Origin: Danxiaibacter flavus | GTDB taxonomy: Bacteria; Bacteroidota; Bacteroidia; Chitinophagales; Chitinophagaceae | Length of the DNA stretch: 64,000 nucleotides | Assembly (NCBI RefSeq): GCF_041060425.1 | Contig: NZ_JAULBC010000009.1 | Location: 1 to 64,000, forward strand | Direction: 5' to 3' | Shown: piece by piece, positions 9,701-18,125 of the stretch | Layout of the letters: each line of letters starts with the position of its first letter | How positions within the stretch are numbered: the first letter of the stretch is position 1 | Translations under genes and position numbers: made by a program | Notes under the pieces: model-generated | What the model was told of the DNA's origin: nothing | What the model saw: only the letters and a program-made list of their open reading frames with translations | Database searches by the model: none

Positions 9701-9730
9701 TTGTCAACTGTCAATTTTCAATTGTCAATT
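9701..9730. repeat. Heptad repeat tract (TTGTCAA)4 in the 9472-9965 gap
   Basis: Four units of period 7 (TTGTCAA, CTGTCAA, TTTTCAA, TTGTCAA). The same gap also holds a decayed CACAGAG-type tract at about 9610-9650. No gene is evident in these 494 bases, and no strong promoter was found for the gene at 9966. Confidence 0.75.
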
Positions 9731-9965
9731 AGTGCCCCTAACGTAAGGGTGAATTTTTTTTCAAAAAAATAGTCTATTAAATTGGTGGACTATTTATTTT
9801 GTCCTAACATTGCATTGAAATTGATTTAGACATGCCAACTTCTTCTTTTATAATAATGCGATGTTGTTGCGCCTTCCGAATGTGCACTATCTAATGTGCA
9901 GGGGGTTTTTCTAATTCCCACAAACCCGTTTATACTTCTGTTTCATCAATTAACACTAAGAAATT

Positions 9966-10634
9966 ATGTCAACTATTATAGCCGGCAGGCAAAAACTACA
10001 TCCTGTTGATTACGTATCTGCAAGAACCCGTCATTTTGGATATTATCCCTTAATTAAAGGAAACACCATCCCTGGGTTTTATTTACATGCTGAAGATGGT
10101 ATCGCAAGACACCTGGCTTCAGGTTCACTGGCAAATGAATTGATTATTTCTGTCCAGGATTTCCTGGATTGCCAGCAACCACTGGTGCTTGTTTTTTACA
10201 ATGCGCAACTGGGAAAAATTCCTGATATCAAAGCCCTGGAAAGTTTGCAGGCAGATGTACAGGTAATGGGGGGAAAGCTTGTAGTATTGACCAATACACC
10301 AGCACGTTATTTCAAAAAAGCAATCAGGCATAAAAATTCTCTTACTATTTTCTACGACCGTGATAACGCAATTGCAGAGCAGTTTGGTTTGTATGATGCG
10401 TTTAATCCGCTATGGCAATGGGTTTCCGGCGTAGAACACGACGATCTTGCTTTGCCTGCATATTATGTGGTTACACCAGACAGGCAAATAGCTTACCATC
10501 ATATTGACTACAATCTCACTTCTTTTAAGGAAGGGATTTCGGGTCAGCCTTTTATAAGTGATCTGCTTACAGAAGTATATCGTTCAAGTCAGCAATTCAA
10601 TTATCAGCCTGTACAGTACAGGTCTGTATCATAA
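9966..10634 (+). CDS. Redoxin-like (AhpC/TSA thioredoxin-fold) protein lacking the catalytic cysteine
   Basis: A 222-aa cytoplasmic protein. The middle follows the AhpC/TSA pattern: PLVLVFYNAQLG (about 72-83) where peroxiredoxins carry FxP...C, then MGGKLVVLTNTP, LTIFYDRDNAIAEQFGLYD, and LPAYYVVTPDRQIAYHH near the C-terminus. The only cysteine (DCQQP, about residue 69) precedes the strand, so neither a peroxidatic Cys nor CxxC is present. It may be a regulatory or ligand-binding relative rather than a peroxidase. It appears monocistronic, with a strong hairpin 8 bases after the stop codon. Confidence 0.7.
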   Translation: MSTIIAGRQKLHPVDYVSARTRHFGYYPLIKGNTIPGFYLHAEDGIARHLASGSLANELIISVQDFLDCQQPLVLVFYNAQLGKIPDIKALESLQADVQVMGGKLVVLTNTPARYFKKAIRHKNSLTIFYDRDNAIAEQFGLYDAFNPLWQWVSGVEHDDLALPAYYVVTPDRQIAYHHIDYNLTSFKEGISGQPFISDLLTEVYRSSQQFNYQPVQYRSVS

Positions 10635-10641
10635 AAGTGCG

Positions 10642-10685
10642 GCATTGCCGGTTGGCCATAGGAGCGTTTGATTCGCCGGCAATGC
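10642..10685 (+). terminator. Hairpin after the redoxin-like gene
   Basis: A perfect 10-bp stem, GCATTGCCGG (10642-10651) and CCGGCAATGC (10676-10685), lies just downstream of the stop codon. There is no long T run, so it is a probable processing or weak termination hairpin. Confidence 0.6.
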
Positions 10686-10727
10686 TTGTTCATCTGGTAT
10701 TTGTTTTCAGCAGAATACAATTTTCAT

Positions 10728-10754
10728 TGTCAGCCAGAAATCGAATGGCTGACA
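10728..10754 (+). other. Hairpin in the leader of the hydroxylase gene
   Basis: TGTCAGCCA (10728-10736) and TGGCTGACA (10746-10754) form a perfect 9-bp stem with a 9-base loop, 38 bases before the start codon at 10793. It could be an operator or an mRNA element. Confidence 0.5.
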
Positions 10755-10792
10755 TTAGCTTCAACATATTTCCAACAGCACAATAATTTCTA

Positions 10793-12094
10793 ATGCACAT
10801 GCAATTGGATAGTATGCTATTTCCCTATTATATAGTTGCTTCTTCGTTTTTTCGTGTTAATAAGTTTACCCTTAACATTCTTGCATTTGCAGTGCCTTTG
10901 TTTATTGGCCTTATGCTGATTGAATTTTTAGTCGCCACACATAAAAAGCTGGCTTATTTCAACCTGCACAATACAATTGCCAACGTTAGTGTTGGTATTG
11001 CCGAAAGGCTTTGTGATATATTGGTGACTGCGGGCTTTTTTTTTGTGTATGATTATGTTCAGAAGCATTATGGCCTGTTGAACATAAAACCGGGACTGTT
11101 ACTTTGGATCTTGTTGCTTTTGTGTACTGATTTTCTCTGGTATTGGTATCACCGTTTGGCGCACGAAATAAATGTATTGTGGGCCGTGCATGTTGTTCAT
11201 CATCAAAGTGAAGATTTTAATTACAGTGTCTCTGCGCGAATCACGGTTTTCCAGGCATTTGTCCGTACCGGGTTCTGGATCATTCTTCCATTGATTGGCT
11301 TTCCTGCCTCAATGATCACCACCATGTTGTTGATTCACGGCATTTATCCATTTTTTATTCATACGAGGTTAATCGGTAAACTTGGTATACTTGAGTATAT
11401 CCTGGTAACTCCGTCGCATCACCGCGTGCACCATGCGAGTAATGATAAATACCTTGATAAGAACTACGGCGACGTATTTATCATATGGGACAAATTGTTC
11501 GGAACATTTCAGAAGGAGGAAGAAGAGCCCGTTTATGGATTAACCAAACCGTTGAATACTTACAGCTTTTTATGGCAGCATTTTCATTTTTATATTGAGC
11601 TATGGTTGGGAATGAAGGCGCAAAAAGGTTTTGTAAACAAAATGAAAGTGCTGTTTGGCCGCCCCGAACATTTCGACGCTTCACTAAGAGAGGAAGCGGA
11701 AGCAATCTTCCACATAAAGCAGAATACGGAACAAATCACCAGGCCACTCAATCGTTATGTAATATGGCAAATGATCATATTACTGACGAGTCTTTTTGTT
11801 TTCATTCTTTTTGAACAATATTTTCCAATCTCTCTTAAAATATTCTTTACCATTTCAGTTGTGCTAACCCTTATCAATTGCGGCGCCATTATGGAACAAA
11901 AGCATTGGATCTTTCACGTGGAATTACTAAGATTTACTGCATTGCTCCTCATTCCGCTTTTTTACAATCACTATTACATCGATCTCGTTGCTATGGTGTT
12001 ATTAACTGCGGTTGTAGTCATTCTTCCCTTAAAATATTACAGCTCGCTGGAGAGCAGGTATTTGCAGATTGTTTATAAGACCGTAAGACCGTAA
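10793..12094 (+). CDS. Fatty acid hydroxylase/sterol desaturase superfamily protein (AGMO-like)
   Basis: A 433-aa multi-pass membrane di-iron oxygenase. The histidine boxes are clear: HRLAH (about 120-124), HVVHH (about 133-137) and HHRVHH (about 208-213), with a further conserved His upstream of the last box. Substrate classes in the family are sterols, fatty acids and ether lipids. The extra C-terminal block with three or four more membrane segments (about 325-420) and the 433-aa length resemble alkylglycerol monooxygenase (AGMO/TMEM195) more than short sterol desaturases; the substrate is inference. The last codons and stop (12077-12094) are encoded by an octanucleotide repeat. Confidence 0.88.
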   Translation: MHMQLDSMLFPYYIVASSFFRVNKFTLNILAFAVPLFIGLMLIEFLVATHKKLAYFNLHNTIANVSVGIAERLCDILVTAGFFFVYDYVQKHYGLLNIKPGLLLWILLLLCTDFLWYWYHRLAHEINVLWAVHVVHHQSEDFNYSVSARITVFQAFVRTGFWIILPLIGFPASMITTMLLIHGIYPFFIHTRLIGKLGILEYILVTPSHHRVHHASNDKYLDKNYGDVFIIWDKLFGTFQKEEEEPVYGLTKPLNTYSFLWQHFHFYIELWLGMKAQKGFVNKMKVLFGRPEHFDASLREEAEAIFHIKQNTEQITRPLNRYVIWQMIILLTSLFVFILFEQYFPISLKIFFTISVVLTLINCGAIMEQKHWIFHVELLRFTALLLIPLFYNHYYIDLVAMVLLTAVVVILPLKYYSSLESRYLQIVYKTVRP

Positions 12095-12143
12095 GACCAA
12101 AAAAAGACGTGTAAGATTGTAAGACAGTAAGATCGTAAGATAA
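12077..12143 (+). repeat. Octad repeat tract (GTAAGACC-type) overlapping the hydroxylase stop codon
   Basis: Tandem degenerate units of period 8 (AAGACCGT, then GTAAGATT, GTAAGACA, GTAAGATC). The first two and a half units supply the last five codons and the TAA of the upstream gene. An inverted counterpart lies at 12267-12303. Confidence 0.9.
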
Positions 12144-12161
12144 GCGGAGTGCAAAAAAAAG

Positions 12162-12207
12162 AAAACCGCAGATCAATAGGTAGGGTAACCCAATGATCTG
12201 CGGTTTT
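12162..12207. terminator. Bidirectional terminator between convergent genes
   Basis: A perfect 14-bp inverted repeat, AAAACCGCAGATCA (12162-12175) and its complement (12194-12207), has an A run on the left and a T run on the right. It can serve both the hydroxylase and DUF4197 genes. Confidence 0.9.
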
Positions 12208-12266
12208 GTTTTTGTGTAAAGTATCAGAACCGAAATAGTAATCACTGTCTCATTCTCAACAGCCCC

Positions 12267-12303
12267 TCTTACGTGTCTTACTGTCTTACTGTCTTACGGT
12301 CTT
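12267..12303 (-). repeat. Octad repeat tract after the DUF4197 gene
   Basis: Read on the - strand, units such as AAGACCGT, AAGACAGT and AAGACAGT start 9 bases after the DUF4197 stop codon. It is the inverted copy of the tract at 12077-12143, so the terminator is bracketed symmetrically. Confidence 0.9.
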
Positions 12304-12312
12304 GATAGCGTC

Positions 12313-13080
12313 TTAATTGAAGACTTTCTTCAATAAATCTGTCGTCCTCGCTGCAGGATCTTTTCTGATGAGCTTTTCCTGGTCGCCGATTTCGTGGAAG
12401 ATGCCGTCCATGGCTTTAGATGTAACGTAGGCGGATAGATCCGGATTTAATTTTTCGCCGCCGAAAAAGTTGACTTTGTTGTAAGCATTTACCACATCGG
12501 TCCAGTATTTAGTTGCGTCAACCTTACTTAAGGAATTTTCTATAACAGGTTTAAATGCCGCAGTAAGCGGATCTGTTGTTTTTGTTTTAAGATAATGTGT
12601 CGCGGAAGTATCACCACCTTTAAGAATACCCCAGGCATCCTGAATGGTCATTTGTTTAACCGCATTCAGGAAAATTGGTGCAGCACTCTTGGTTGCATCT
12701 TCTGCTGCACGGTTCATGGACAGGATTGCGTCGTCCACCAGTTTGCCCATCCCAACGCTCCTCAACGTTTTTTCCACTTTTTGTGCTTCAGGAGGTAGCA
12801 GAACCTTTATCGCTGCATTTTTAAAAAAGCCATCTGCGGCAGAAAGTTTGTTTGTGCCTGTTTCAATTCCTTTATTCAAGGCTTCTTTTAGACCATCGGA
12901 TACATCCAGTGTGCTTAAAGAATCCTTACCGGAACCGGTTACTTTTCCCAAAATGGAACCAAGGGAGTTAGAAGAGCTTTTGTTAGTGTCAGAAGATGTT
13001 TTAAACAGATCTTTTAATTTTTGCGCCTGAACATTGCTTACAGCCAGGGCTAATAGTAGTACATAGAAAAAATTTCGCAT
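12313..13080 (-). CDS. DUF4197 domain-containing secreted protein
   Basis: 255 aa from the ATG at 13080, chosen because it opens directly onto a signal peptide (MRNFFYVLLLALAVSNVQAQ). The body matches DUF4197 throughout: LKEALNKGIETG, AADGFFKNAAIKVLLPPE, MNRAAEDATKSAAPIFLNAV, DAWGILKGGDTSATHYL and a C-terminal IRKDPAARTTDLLKKVF. The family is periplasmic or lipoprotein-like, with no assigned function. It is a single gene, divergent from the FAD oxidoreductase. Confidence 0.9.
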   Translation of the reverse strand: MRNFFYVLLLALAVSNVQAQKLKDLFKTSSDTNKSSSNSLGSILGKVTGSGKDSLSTLDVSDGLKEALNKGIETGTNKLSAADGFFKNAAIKVLLPPEAQKVEKTLRSVGMGKLVDDAILSMNRAAEDATKSAAPIFLNAVKQMTIQDAWGILKGGDTSATHYLKTKTTDPLTAAFKPVIENSLSKVDATKYWTDVVNAYNKVNFFGGEKLNPDLSAYVTSKAMDGIFHEIGDQEKLIRKDPAARTTDLLKKVFN

Positions 13081-13246
13081 AGAAATAAAATAAAAGCCAA
13101 ATATAATCAGACAGTTAGCAAACAACTCGTTAATACTGCTGTTGGCAGCAATGCGAGAAAGTCATTTAAGCTTAACGGGCTGTTTTTGTCGCCGAAATGC
13201 TCGACCCGTACATTTTTTCATTCGTTAATCATGCTTATCTTTCCGC

Positions 13247-14398
13247 ATGCAAATTTCTATTTGGGAAAAGGAAAGCTTTTTTGCAAACCGCGATATCCTC
13301 ATTATTGGAGCCGGCCTGGTTGGTTTATGGACGGCTTATGAGATCAAAAAGAGAAATCCATCAATCAATATCCTCATTATTGAAAAAGGAATTGTGCCAA
13401 CAGGGGCATCCACCCGCAATGCAGGATTTGCCTGCTTTGGCAGTCCGACTGAATTGCTGCATGACTTTGATACCCAGGGCAAGGACGACACTTTGAAAGT
13501 TGTTGAAATGCGGTTCAAAGGCATTGAAAAAATCAAACGTCTTTTTGTTCGCGGCGTTATCGACTATGATAATTGTGGTGGCTTTGAATGCCTGGACAAT
13601 CAAAAAAATGATATTAGCGCCATTAAGAGCAGGCTGCCGGAGCTGAACCTGTTATTAAAAGATGTTACCGGTGCATCAGAAACATATACCTGGGCCGATG
13701 AAAAGCTTGATACATTTGGTCTTGCCGGGTTTGATGCCCTCATCGAAAATGGTTTTGAAAGCAGTTTACACAGCGGTAAGTTATTGATGGCATTTGTAAA
13801 GTTTGTGCAAAGCATGGGCGTGGATATTTTGCCGGGGGTAGAAGTTGCTGGCTGGACGGAAGTTTCAAAAGGCGTTGAGCTGGAAGCCTCTTATCAGATC
13901 AACAACCAAAAAGAGAAGCTTAAATTTTTTGGGCGTAACCTTATCGTATGTTGTAATGCCTTTACAAATAGCCTTTTGCCGGAACTGAAAGTGTCGCCGG
14001 AACGCGGACAGGTTATAGTTACCAGTCCAATTCCACATCTTCCGTTACACGGAACATTCCATTATGATGAAGGCTTTTATTATTTCAGAAATATTGGAAA
14101 CCGCATATTGCTTGGGGGTGCCAGGAACTCTGCTTTTGAGGAAGAACACACGGATCGTTTAACCGAAACTCCCGGTATCCAGAAAAAACTGGAAGATTTT
14201 CTGCGGGATCATATCGCCGGCGATTACGAGTATACAATCGATTTCAGATGGAGCGGAATAATGGGCTTTACCCAAAACAAGCAGCCTGTAATTCACCATG
14301 TGAGCGATAGGGTACATGCTGTTGTTTCCTGCAATGGTATGGGGGTTGCTTTGTCTCCTGTTGTTGCCGAGAAAGTTGCAGAATCGCTTTTTAAGTAG
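13247..14398 (+). CDS. FAD-dependent oxidoreductase, DAO family
   Basis: A 383-aa flavoprotein of the D-amino-acid oxidase/glycine oxidase fold. The N-terminal Rossmann motif is ILIIGAGLVGLWTAY (about 17-31) with the acidic end of beta-2 at IIEKG. The DAO-specific segment TGASTRNAGFACFGS follows (about 53-67). The C-terminal FAD contacts include FRWSGIMGFT and NGMGVALSP. The enzyme probably oxidises the C-N bond of a small amino compound; the substrate is unknown. The divergent 166-base gap to DUF4197 holds no other gene. Confidence 0.88.
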   Translation: MQISIWEKESFFANRDILIIGAGLVGLWTAYEIKKRNPSINILIIEKGIVPTGASTRNAGFACFGSPTELLHDFDTQGKDDTLKVVEMRFKGIEKIKRLFVRGVIDYDNCGGFECLDNQKNDISAIKSRLPELNLLLKDVTGASETYTWADEKLDTFGLAGFDALIENGFESSLHSGKLLMAFVKFVQSMGVDILPGVEVAGWTEVSKGVELEASYQINNQKEKLKFFGRNLIVCCNAFTNSLLPELKVSPERGQVIVTSPIPHLPLHGTFHYDEGFYYFRNIGNRILLGGARNSAFEEEHTDRLTETPGIQKKLEDFLRDHIAGDYEYTIDFRWSGIMGFTQNKQPVIHHVSDRVHAVVSCNGMGVALSPVVAEKVAESLFK

Positions 14399-14454
14399 CG
14401 TTGATCGCGCAAAATATATAGTGACCGTTAACATTTACACTTTCTTTTTCCGTA

Positions 14455-14462
14455 TACATTTG
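14455..14462 (+). promoter_or_regulatory. Candidate -7 box and TTTGTCC hairpin before the cyclotransferase gene
   Basis: TACATTTG matches TAnnTTTG exactly, 44 bases before the ATG at 14506. It overlaps a short hairpin (TTTGTCC...GGACAAA), and TTTGTCCGG is repeated a few bases further on. No clear -33 box was found. Confidence 0.4.
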
Positions 14463-14505
14463 TCCGGTGTTTTGGACAAAATTTGTCCGGAGTAAAAATA
14501 AATGG

Positions 14506-15348
14506 ATGAAAAACTTAATCAGGTGCATTTTAGTTTCGGGAGTCATTGGTTTGGCCGCTTGCGGTAATGGCACGGAAAGTTCAGATACATCAAAAGACAG
14601 TGGAAGCGCTGCTACAAACCCTGTCTCATACGTTCCTCCTGCAATACAATATAATGTTATTAAAGTGTATCCGCATGATACATCTTCTTATACACAGGGG
14701 TTGATTTGGTATAATAATACGTTGTATGAAGGAACCGGCCTAAAGGAAAAAAGCAAGTTGCTGAAAGTAGATCTTAACACAGGAAAACAGAATCAGCAGG
14801 TAAAACTGGATAATGAATATTTTGGAGAAGGGATCACTATTTTAAATAATAAAATATACCAGCTAACCTGGCAGGAACATAAAGTGTTTGTGTACGATTT
14901 GAATACTTTTAAAAAAGTACAGGAGTTTGAATGGCCATATGACGGTTGGGGATTGACGAACAATGGCAAAGAGCTGATAATAAGTACAGGAGGCAATAAT
15001 TTATATTTTGTAGATCCTGCTACGTTTAAAATACTAAAAACAGTTGGTGTTTCTAATAATTATGGGCCTGTTTCCGACATAAACGAGCTGGAATATGTGA
15101 ACGGGTTTGTATATGCCAACATTTATGAGACTGACAATATTATAAAAATCAATCCGGAGACGGGTGCTGTGGTTGGGAAATTAGACCTCACTGACATATT
15201 AAGCAAAAACGGAGTGGTTTACAATCGTGAGCAGATTGGTCCTAATACAGGCAATGTATTAAACGGAATTGCTTTCGACAGCGCGAAGAACAGTTTTTAT
15301 GTTACCGGTAAATGCTGGCCGGCATTGTTTGAGATAAAGCTTAACTAA
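14506..15348 (+). CDS. Glutaminyl-peptide cyclotransferase (glutamine cyclotransferase), lipoprotein
   Basis: 280 aa from the ATG at 14506, chosen because it starts a lipoprotein signal (lipobox LAAC at about residue 19). The fold is the five-bladed beta-propeller of papaya-type glutamine cyclotransferases, which convert N-terminal Gln to pyroglutamate. Matching motifs are YTQGLIW, EGTGLKEKSKL, FGEGITIL, LTWQEHKVFVYD and NGIAFDSAKNSFYVTGKCWP. It is probably anchored in the outer or inner membrane, facing the periplasm. Its last codons run into an AAAGCYT heptad tract. Confidence 0.9.
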   Translation: MKNLIRCILVSGVIGLAACGNGTESSDTSKDSGSAATNPVSYVPPAIQYNVIKVYPHDTSSYTQGLIWYNNTLYEGTGLKEKSKLLKVDLNTGKQNQQVKLDNEYFGEGITILNNKIYQLTWQEHKVFVYDLNTFKKVQEFEWPYDGWGLTNNGKELIISTGGNNLYFVDPATFKILKTVGVSNNYGPVSDINELEYVNGFVYANIYETDNIIKINPETGAVVGKLDLTDILSKNGVVYNREQIGPNTGNVLNGIAFDSAKNSFYVTGKCWPALFEIKLN

Positions 15349-15488
15349 GCTTAAAGCCTAAAGCGCAAAGCTTAAAACCGGCTGTTTATAGTTCAAAGCT
15401 GATGATTGTATACGAAAGTCGCAATCGTCAGCTTTTTTATTTTAGCTTAAAGCCCAAAGCGTAACCCCTAAAGCGTAAAGCCTAAAAC
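15336..15488 (+). repeat. Two AAAGCYY heptad tracts after the cyclotransferase gene
   Basis: Period-7 units (AAAGCTT, AAAGCCT, AAAGCGC and similar) occupy 15336-15379, starting inside the last codons, and again 15444-15488. A terminator lies between them. The inverted partner tract is at 15679-15709. Confidence 0.9.
15395..15438 (+). terminator. Terminator, copy 1
   Basis: AAAGCTGATGATTG pairs with CAATCGTCAGCTTT (one G-T pair) and runs into a T tract. Confidence 0.85.
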
Positions 15489-15503
15489 TGCTGTTGAAAA
15501 TAT

Positions 15504-15548
15504 AAAGCTGATGACTGTTAGTGAAAGATACGACCATCAGCTTTTTTT
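15504..15548 (+). terminator. Terminator, copy 2
   Basis: AAAGCTGATG...CATCAGCTTT with a T run. The arms resemble copy 1 about 110 bases upstream, so the terminator and its flanking heptads look duplicated. Confidence 0.8.
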
Positions 15549-15678
15549 ATAGCCTAAAGCTCAGTACTTAAAATCGAGTTGAACGAATGAACTTTTTAAT
15601 ATTAACTATTAAGGAAGAAGCATCTGAACAATTAGGTTGTAACAAGTACGGCATCGAATCCAAAATTGAACAGTAGTT

Positions 15679-15709
15679 CTAAGCTTTAGGCTTTGGGCTT
15701 TGAGCTTTC
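15679..15709 (-). repeat. AAAGCYY heptad tract encoding the methyltransferase C-terminus
   Basis: On the - strand the units AAAGCTC, AAAGCCC, AAAGCCT and AAAGCTT run to the TAG stop. The same segment TTCTAAGCTTTAGGCTTTG recurs near 40.70 kb. Confidence 0.9.
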
Positions 15710-16599
15710 TTAATAACATATATCACCGAACTGCATTTCTTCGCGTCAACCCATGCTTTCCTGTTGGATGCAAGTGCGGTAGAAACAGCGCCAACCATGT
15801 TGCTTTTCCCGTTTTTATACTGCTCGCTTAACATGCTCACATAGAAACTGTCGAACCACATGGGTATATAATTGGTGACAGTAAAACCGTGTGATTGCAT
15901 CAGGCGCTGCATACAATCCGGCGAAAAATGGTACAAATGCCTGGGTACATCATAAGCTGCCCAGTATTGCCCGTATTTTTCCGCATCGTAGCTGGTATAA
16001 TTGGGTACAGCTATTATTAATGTCCCGTTGGACTCTAAGATTCTGTGAAAGGTGTCAATGTAGCCGTGAAGATCATGAACATGTTCCAATACATGCCACA
16101 TCGTGATCACATTAAAAGAATTCTCTGGTAAATTATATAGCGTGTCAGGTGTTTGAAGTTGCAAGCCATAATTTTTTAACGCATTCTCGCGCGCAACGTC
16201 GTCCGGTTCCAGCGCAGTTACCTGCCAGCCGTCCAATTTCATTGTATTGGCAAAAGCGCCGGTGCCTGCGCCGATATCCAAAAGCGCTCCTTTTGAATTG
16301 TTATTGACCTGGTTAAGCAGCTTTTTTTTAGACTGAAGCGTGTAATTTCGCACTATATGGTACAACCTGTTAATGAACCCTTTTTTCACATCCGAATGAG
16401 AGATGTAATCATTACTTTTATAGTATGCCCCAATGTCTTCCTGGCCAGGTATATGCTGTGTAAACCTGCCGGAACAGTTGTTGCAATGCCAGATATCAAA
16501 GTCTTTTTGGCTAACAGTATTATCTTTAGCAGTTAAAACTTTTATTATATTGTCGCTTTTACAAAAAGGACACGCCGTATATGTGATAATTTCACTCAT
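15679..16599 (-). CDS. Class I SAM-dependent methyltransferase with N-terminal zinc-ribbon-like motif
   Basis: 306 aa from the ATG at 16599, chosen so that the two CxxC pairs (CPFC at about 8-11 and CNNC at about 35-38) lie near the N-terminus, as in this methyltransferase family. SAM motif I is LLDIGAGTGAFA (about 110-121). Motif II/III features are VTALEPD and FNVITMWHVLEHVHD (about 160-175). The family often methylates sugars or lipid-linked intermediates; the substrate is unknown. The last nine codons (KAQSPKPKA) and the stop are encoded by the period-7 AAAGCYY repeat, so the native C-terminus has probably been overwritten or extended. Confidence 0.85.
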   Translation of the reverse strand: MSEIITYTACPFCKSDNIIKVLTAKDNTVSQKDFDIWHCNNCSGRFTQHIPGQEDIGAYYKSNDYISHSDVKKGFINRLYHIVRNYTLQSKKKLLNQVNNNSKGALLDIGAGTGAFANTMKLDGWQVTALEPDDVARENALKNYGLQLQTPDTLYNLPENSFNVITMWHVLEHVHDLHGYIDTFHRILESNGTLIIAVPNYTSYDAEKYGQYWAAYDVPRHLYHFSPDCMQRLMQSHGFTVTNYIPMWFDSFYVSMLSEQYKNGKSNMVGAVSTALASNRKAWVDAKKCSSVIYVIKKAQSPKPKA

Positions 16600-16694
16600 C
16601 GGTGGCAAAGAAAGCAAAGTTTCAGTTAAAAAAAGACTGGCTTTCGGTATCAATTTTTAAACGAACGCATCTTTAGTTAATTTAACCCGGTTAA

Positions 16695-18071
16695 ATGATG
16701 AGCAAGGCAAACGGAAATATCAATAGAGGACTTAAGAAGGTTGGATTTTTTCTGCCTTTTACGTGGTATGGTTTCCTGTTTATGGCCGCAGTTTATATCT
16801 GTTACCGCTGGCTTGGCACACAACAGCAACAACCGGATTCCTCTTTTGGGGACATTTTTGCACTTTTAATAAAGGTTGCTACCTGGTTTATTGTGGCGGT
16901 TCTAACGCTAGCGTTCCTTTCCGTTTTGTTATCCTACCTGTTCTTCCTGTTCAAAAAGAAAAAGCAGCAGGCGGAATTTTCTATTGAAACCGTAGCTGGT
17001 AAAACTTCGGGCAGAAGAAGATTGCAAATGCTTCGCATGGTTCTTGAGCCTGTATTAAAGCCGCTGCTCGGCTTTGTAAAATTGAGAATACAGTACGACG
17101 AAGAGCATTTTTCAGATAAGTTCTCCCTGGTTGAAAAAGCGTTCAATAAGCTCATCAATACAAGACTGGAGGGCACATACAATTGGCCACTTCCGGAAAT
17201 AAAGGAATACAAGCTGAAAAATGTAATTATCTACTTTGAAGACTTTTTTCAATTCTTTTCACTGGCGGTTCAACTTCCGGCCAACAGCCGCTTTTATACC
17301 CAGCCATTTGAAAAGACTAAAGATATATTTGATGCATCTCCCCGTAAAACAGAGGAGACTAATACCAGAATTGAAGAGATCAAACGAATAGAAGGCGAAT
17401 ATCTTAATTACAAGAATTTTGAGGATAACGATGACGTAAGGCGCATTGTTTGGAAGATCTATGCAAAAAATAAAGAACTGGTAGTTCGTATTCCGGAAAT
17501 TCTTGATCCTTATGCTTCGCATATGTATCTCTATGCATCCTTCTTCAGCAATTATGATATTGAAGGAAATGATGTAGTTAATATTCCTTTTTTAAACTAT
17601 TACAAAACAGTATTGTGGAGCGTTTACCAGCAACTTGTTAAGAAAGGATTCGATGTAAAATATATACCGGACCAGGTTTTACCGTTGCATTATTCCACAG
17701 ATGAGCAGCAAAATGTGCGGTATAATATTAGCACCAGCCGCTGGCAGACAGATAAGGACCTGCTTTCTTTTGTAAAAACGAACGAGGCAGCCATGGTTGT
17801 TGTATCATCTCTCAGTAACGCAGAAGAAGTGGCGCAGTTGGCTGAAAGTTATGGAGATGAAATAGTGATCGTCTTCGTAAGATTAAGCAATGGCCTGCGT
17901 AAACAATATGTTACGGACTGGTTACAATGGGTATTTATTCAGCAGGAAAAAAATGATCTTGCTGTTTACAGAACACGCTGGAGTGTTTCAACCCTGAAAT
18001 CAAAAATGCTGAAGAACGAGAAAAAAATAAAGGCTATTCTCGAAAAATATAATAAGCCGGTAACTGTATAG
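16695..18071 (+). CDS. DUF58 domain protein (MoxR-associated)
   Basis: 458 aa. Two N-terminal transmembrane helices (about 17-35 and 55-80) precede a cytoplasmic region. The DUF58 core is seen in YLNYKNFEDNDDVRRIVWKIYAKNKELVVRI, spanning about 233-263 (long motif, key residues D241-D242, R244-R245, W248). A von Willebrand A-like region follows. In MoxR systems DUF58 proteins work with the AAA+ ATPase as chaperone-like or metal-insertion partners. It is first in a rightward operon with the transglutaminase and MoxR genes. Two consecutive ATG codons (16695, 16698) could start it. Confidence 0.85.
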   Translation: MMSKANGNINRGLKKVGFFLPFTWYGFLFMAAVYICYRWLGTQQQQPDSSFGDIFALLIKVATWFIVAVLTLAFLSVLLSYLFFLFKKKKQQAEFSIETVAGKTSGRRRLQMLRMVLEPVLKPLLGFVKLRIQYDEEHFSDKFSLVEKAFNKLINTRLEGTYNWPLPEIKEYKLKNVIIYFEDFFQFFSLAVQLPANSRFYTQPFEKTKDIFDASPRKTEETNTRIEEIKRIEGEYLNYKNFEDNDDVRRIVWKIYAKNKELVVRIPEILDPYASHMYLYASFFSNYDIEGNDVVNIPFLNYYKTVLWSVYQQLVKKGFDVKYIPDQVLPLHYSTDEQQNVRYNISTSRWQTDKDLLSFVKTNEAAMVVVSSLSNAEEVAQLAESYGDEIVIVFVRLSNGLRKQYVTDWLQWVFIQQEKNDLAVYRTRWSVSTLKSKMLKNEKKIKAILEKYNKPVTV

Positions 18072-18125
18072 GCATAATGCCTGCGCGGATCAGGTTTGTT
18101 AACGATGTAACCAAGGATATTGAAT

